From Comamonadaceae bacterium (lineage in GTDB: Bacteria > Pseudomonadota > Gammaproteobacteria > Burkholderiales > Burkholderiaceae_C): a stretch of DNA of 59,176 nt. The stretch is taken from contig CANEVH010000022.1 in NCBI GenBank assembly GCA_947442105.1, positions 1 through 59,176 of the forward strand. The letters are read 5' to 3'. Of this stretch, positions 56,580-59,176 are shown piece after piece. The notes under the pieces were generated by a model, which made no database searches, was not told the DNA's origin, and saw only the letters and a list, made by a program, of their open reading frames with translations. Each line of letters opens with the position of its first letter. Position 1 is the first letter of the stretch. A program made the position numbers and the translations under genes.

Positions 56580-57593
56580 ATGAAATTACCCTTACTTTGC
56601 GCTGTAGCAGCCGCCACCTCTGCGCTGTCCCTCGGTGCATGGGCCCAAGCACCGAGCGCTCAGGTGGACCCCAATGTGTTTTTGAACCAGTTCGAGTCCA
56701 CCTTTGGCAAATTCGAGGGCTATCGCCGCTCGGGCGCCAAGGGCATTTGCGCCGCTGGCGAGTTTGTTGGCAACGCCGATGCGCGCGGTCTGTCCACCTC
56801 TACCGCGTTCAGCGGCAAGCCAGTGCCCGTGCTGGTGCGATTCTCGGTGGGCGGGGCCAACCCCAATGCGCCTGACAACGGCAAGAGCCAGCGCAACCTG
56901 GCTCTTCAGTTCAACCTGCCCGGTGGCGAAATCTGGCAAATGGGCAATATCTCAGCACCCGTGTTTGGTGCATCAACACCCCAGCAGTTTCTAGGCCGCT
57001 TGGCGTCCCTGCAACCGGACCCTGAAACAAAAAAGCCTGATCCCGCCAAAGTAAAAGCATTTGCCGACGACAACCCCGAGGTTCTGCTGCAAGGCAAACA
57101 CTTCGCATCACAACCCGTGCCAGCCAGCTTTGGCACCGTGAATTACTGGGGCGTACATGCCTTTGGTTTTGTCAACGCCAAAGGCGACAAACGCTTCGGC
57201 AAATGGATTTTCGAGCCCACAGAGGGCCTGCAGGGCCTGAGCGATGACGAAGCCAAGGCCAAGGGCCCGAGCTTTCTGTTTGATGAGCTACGCCAGCGCG
57301 TGAAAGACCACAAAGTGTCTTTCAACTTCAACCTTGAACTCGCAGAGCCAGGCGACAAAATTGACAGCGCCACGGTGCCCTTGCCTGCGGGTCGCAAGAA
57401 GGTCAATTTGGGCGTGTTGAAAGTCACATCCGTATCGCCAGACGCTGGTGGAGATTGCCTAGGGATTACCTTCAATCCCATGGTTTTGCCCAAAGGTGTG
57501 GAGCCATCGGCCGACCCCATGATTGCCGCTCGTGCCGCCCCTTATGGCGTGGGCCTGGGACGCCGCTTGGTTGAAGGCCCTAAGCAGCAATAG
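56580..57593 (+). CDS. Secreted catalase-family peroxidase (SrpA-like) with altered active site
   Basis: This 337-residue protein has a signal peptide (1-22, ALSLGAWAQ) and a minimal catalase fold: LVRFSVGGANPNAPD, NLALQFNLPGGEIWQMGNISAPVF, NYWGVHAFGFVNAKGD and the proximal heme ligand region RAAPYGVGLGRR (R-xxx-Y). In relatives the distal catalytic histidine lies in an RRxHAKG motif; here the motif is RRSGAKG, with Gly at residue 52. Either a distinct subfamily or loss of peroxide activity is implied. A SigF-type promoter precedes it. Confidence 0.87.
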   Translation: MKLPLLCAVAAATSALSLGAWAQAPSAQVDPNVFLNQFESTFGKFEGYRRSGAKGICAAGEFVGNADARGLSTSTAFSGKPVPVLVRFSVGGANPNAPDNGKSQRNLALQFNLPGGEIWQMGNISAPVFGASTPQQFLGRLASLQPDPETKKPDPAKVKAFADDNPEVLLQGKHFASQPVPASFGTVNYWGVHAFGFVNAKGDKRFGKWIFEPTEGLQGLSDDEAKAKGPSFLFDELRQRVKDHKVSFNFNLELAEPGDKIDSATVPLPAGRKKVNLGVLKVTSVSPDAGGDCLGITFNPMVLPKGVEPSADPMIAARAAPYGVGLGRRLVEGPKQQ

Positions 57594-57787
57594 CACGGGA
57601 AGCAAGGGAAACATTAGCGCCTGCCAGGCCGACAGTGGCACGCACGGTGCGGACCTTTAAGCCGGGTCCGCGAAAGTGTCCGTACGCTGCCACAGCGGGC
57701 GCACCCCTGGCGCCCACGCTTTTCTGGAAACACTGTTCTTTTTTGATACCATTCTTCCGCTGGTTTTTACCGAACCGGCGGACAAGA

Positions 57788-57876
57788 AATTGAAGGGCAA
57801 ACCCGGTGAAAACCGGCGACGCAAAGCCACCGAACTAAAGCGCTGCCCCGCAGCGCAAGGTCAGCGGGGCCACCAG
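57788..57876 (+). promoter_or_regulatory. Cyclic di-GMP-I (GEMM) riboswitch
   Basis: The sequence shows the GEMM core: AGGGCAAACC, a CCGG-TGAAAA-CCGG hairpin with a GAAA-like tetraloop, then GACGCAAAGCC (57818-57828). A CTAAAG receptor-like element, hairpin GCGCTGCCCCGCAGCGC (57839-57855) and AGGTCAGCGGGGCCACC follow. A short GACAAG/CTTGTC hairpin (57885-57901) after it could be part of the expression platform. The riboswitch binds the second messenger c-di-GMP. The gene it controls is not recognisable (see next entry). Confidence 0.85.
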
Positions 57877-57942
57877 ATTCGACGGACAAGAGGACCTTGT
57901 CTGCTCTTTCCTGCGGTTGCACAACGCAATGAGGAAGTCGAT

Positions 57943-58422
57943 ATGCGTCAGACACTTGGAAGCCGCTGCGCCTGGCGCTCCACTGCGCTGCATCGTTTAG
58001 CGAGGGTTGCCAGCTCCAAGCCCCTGCCCTTTAGCAGCCGCGAACTGGGCATGCGCCTGCCCGAAGTCACCACGATGATGAACGCCGAGTGGCCTCTGTT
58101 GCTCAAGTTCATGGGCAAGAACGCTTTTGATAGAGGGCGCTCCCTGTGCGTTGGAGAGGTGCAGACGCTGGTTCGGGATCGGCGGTTGCAGGGGCGGGTG
58201 GTGAAGCAGCTAGGGGTTGGGCATGCTCGCGTTTGGGTGGCGCACGGGACCCGACACGGTTTAAACCGGACGGAAATGACCCCGACATCTATCGCGTTTC
58301 ACACCAACTTATGCCCCAGACCCCTTTTTGTGCTGTCGGTCAAAGGCAGCAATACATCGCGCAGGATATCAAGTCGCCTAACTTGGGAATTCCAAGATAG
58401 GCGCTCGGCTACATCACGTTAG
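57943..58422 (+). CDS. Unrecognised ORF downstream of the riboswitch, possibly a relic
   Basis: ATG 57943 has a good ribosome-binding site (GAGGAAG at 57931-57937) and opens 159 codons. The middle part (FSSRELGMRLPEVTTMMNAEWPLLLKFMGKN, about 30-60) looks protein-like. The first 30 residues and the tail, which runs into the attC-like site, do not. It may be the truncated remnant of the riboswitch's original target. A 12-bp palindrome CGGTTTAAACCG lies at 58257-58268. No domain is recognised. Confidence 0.3.
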   Translation: MRQTLGSRCAWRSTALHRLARVASSKPLPFSSRELGMRLPEVTTMMNAEWPLLLKFMGKNAFDRGRSLCVGEVQTLVRDRRLQGRVVKQLGVGHARVWVAHGTRHGLNRTEMTPTSIAFHTNLCPRPLFVLSVKGSNTSRRISSRLTWEFQDRRSATSR

Positions 58423-58424
58423 GC
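58376..58424 (+). other. attC-like recombination site (left)
   Basis: GCCTAAC (58376-58382) and its exact inverse GTTAGGC (58418-58424) bracket 35 bases. The right core fits the GTTRRRY crossover consensus of integron attC sites. At 49 bp it is shorter than usual attC sites and the inner pairing is poor. The next gene starts six bases after the core, as cassette genes do. Confidence 0.5.
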
Positions 58425-58429
58425 CGCAT

Positions 58430-58975
58430 GTGAAAAACTTGCTCTACGCACTCAGGCGATGTGTTCATGATCAGAACTGGTACGGCGCAATCACCATTGC
58501 GCTCACACTGCCAGACATTTGTGGCTCTATCGATACTCCTGGAAAGAATAATTCCGAAGCGCGCTCTATGGCCTGGTTTGATCGGTACGTTGGACATGCC
58601 TACATAGACGAAGTGAATGGAGTGAAGTGCGTCTTCATGACTGGAGGCGACTGCTATGCGCTTCGTTGCGCAACGCTGCATCAAGGGACGTTCGACGTTT
58701 CAGACCAAAGAGCTCGTGACGTCGTTGACAAATTCATCCTGCATCACTCGGTGGTGATGCGATTTCATAATGTGCGGCGGGGCAAGAAGCTGGTCATTGA
58801 CCTCACCACTTTTTGTCTGGACATTGCAGCAGGAGTGGAGTCATGGGAAGCTGAAGTCATGCGTGACGCTGATGATCGCCGCCGGTCACGCATCGCTTCG
58901 CTGCTACCTCTGCATCTTCCAGACGTGGGTTACGGGAACGTGGTCGTCGCTACGGTAGGCAACTTGTTCAAATAG
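58430..58975 (+). CDS. Hypothetical protein, probable integron-cassette gene
   Basis: This 181-residue soluble protein contains NWYGAITIALTLPDICGSID, RSMAWFDRYVGHAYI, GGDCYALRCATLHQGTFD and FHNVRRGKKLVIDLTTFCLD. I recognise it as a hypothetical type repeatedly seen in mobile contexts, but no function is assigned to it. Its base composition is lower in G+C than the core genes here. GTG 58430 directly follows an attC-like core site and another attC-like site lies 50 bases after its stop, so it probably forms a cassette. No integrase is in the window. Confidence 0.7.
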   Translation: MKNLLYALRRCVHDQNWYGAITIALTLPDICGSIDTPGKNNSEARSMAWFDRYVGHAYIDEVNGVKCVFMTGGDCYALRCATLHQGTFDVSDQRARDVVDKFILHHSVVMRFHNVRRGKKLVIDLTTFCLDIAAGVESWEAEVMRDADDRRRSRIASLLPLHLPDVGYGNVVVATVGNLFK

Positions 58976-59025
58976 ATGCTCCTTGCCAGTCTCCAAAAGT
59001 TCAAGATCAGCTTGTGTGCGGTGCA

Positions 59026-59080
59026 GCCTAACGAGTAAGGTTAGATCGTGCGAAGCCACGATCTGAACCGATTGTTGGAC
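59026..59080 (+). other. attC-like recombination site (right)
   Basis: GCCTAAC (59026-59032), a 6-base spacer, GGTTAGATCGTG (59039-59050), loop CGAAGC, CACGATCTGAACC (59057-59069), a 4-base spacer and GTTGGAC (59074-59080) reproduce the R''-spacer-L''-loop-L'-spacer-R' layout. There is a single bulged G (59065), as in folded attC. The outer cores pair imperfectly. The 55-bp length is near the lower attC range. Confidence 0.6.
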
Positions 59081-59176
59081 GAGCCCGGTCAGACCTACCT
59101 CTCTTCTGAAATTATCTTTTGCGCCACATCGTCCGCGAAGGACCTTGGGGTAAGCCAAGCCCGACGGTGACGACGA

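Overview
The window reads as chromosome of a betaproteobacterium of the order Burkholderiales, most likely family Comamonadaceae (Rhodoferax/Polaromonas-like). This is inferred from the gene sets (mpl with its nucleotidyltransferase-like neighbour, accBC-prmA-DUF3426, a class I PHA synthase, a Lys/Ala/Pro-rich histone H1-like protein), the high G+C coding style, and a palindromic GC-rich repeat family that I associate with this group. No rRNA, CRISPR array or intact insertion sequence was seen. One tRNA (Met, CAT) is present.

Layout. Bases 1-1700 are a wrecked type I restriction-modification locus: a GC-rich tandem repeat, the 3' tail of hsdM, an intact RelE/ParE-type toxin-antitoxin pair, and an hsdR 3' end broken by a frameshift and two stops. 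Bases 1.78-18.4 kb are mostly core genes: lpxC, csbD-like, a minus-strand rnb-tonB-mtgA-ruvC block, rodA, tldD, a DAHP synthase behind a Phe-rich leader peptide and attenuator, mpl carrying an in-frame three-copy repeat insertion, a TlpA-like thioredoxin, accB-accC, prmA and a zinc-ribbon/DUF3426 protein. Bases 18.5-29.9 kb hold the histone-like gene, nrdA-nrdB with a paired NrdR operator, ampD, a CcsA-type cytochrome c assembly protein, ffh, a lipocalin and miaB.

Bases 29.9-42.2 kb are the accessory part. A light-dependent repair operon holds three photolyase/cryptochrome-family genes plus a DUF2256 zinc protein. Next comes a translationally coupled trio of DUF3696 ABC-type ATPase, PIN-domain nuclease and RNA ligase, then tRNA-Met, two enoyl-CoA hydratases, and a lower-GC patch with a DUF4041/GIY-YIG protein. 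Bases 42.2-55.1 kb return to ordinary metabolism: M61 peptidase, DsbC, a UbiH-family hydroxylase, a TetR regulator facing a DUF2147-SDR unit, an MBL hydrolase, ychF, a class V aminotransferase and phaC.

The right end (55.1-59.2 kb) holds a SigF-type ECF sigma/NrsF anti-sigma pair divergent from a secreted catalase-like protein with a good sigma-F-type promoter. It is followed by a cyclic di-GMP-I riboswitch with no recognisable target gene, and by a small gene bounded by attC-like sites that looks like an integron cassette.

The strongest candidates for something undescribed are the ATPase-PIN-RNA ligase operon (an RNA-cutting and RNA-sealing pair under an ATPase), the Phe attenuator on DAHP synthase, the repeat expansion inside Mpl, and the orphan c-di-GMP riboswitch beside a cassette-like gene.
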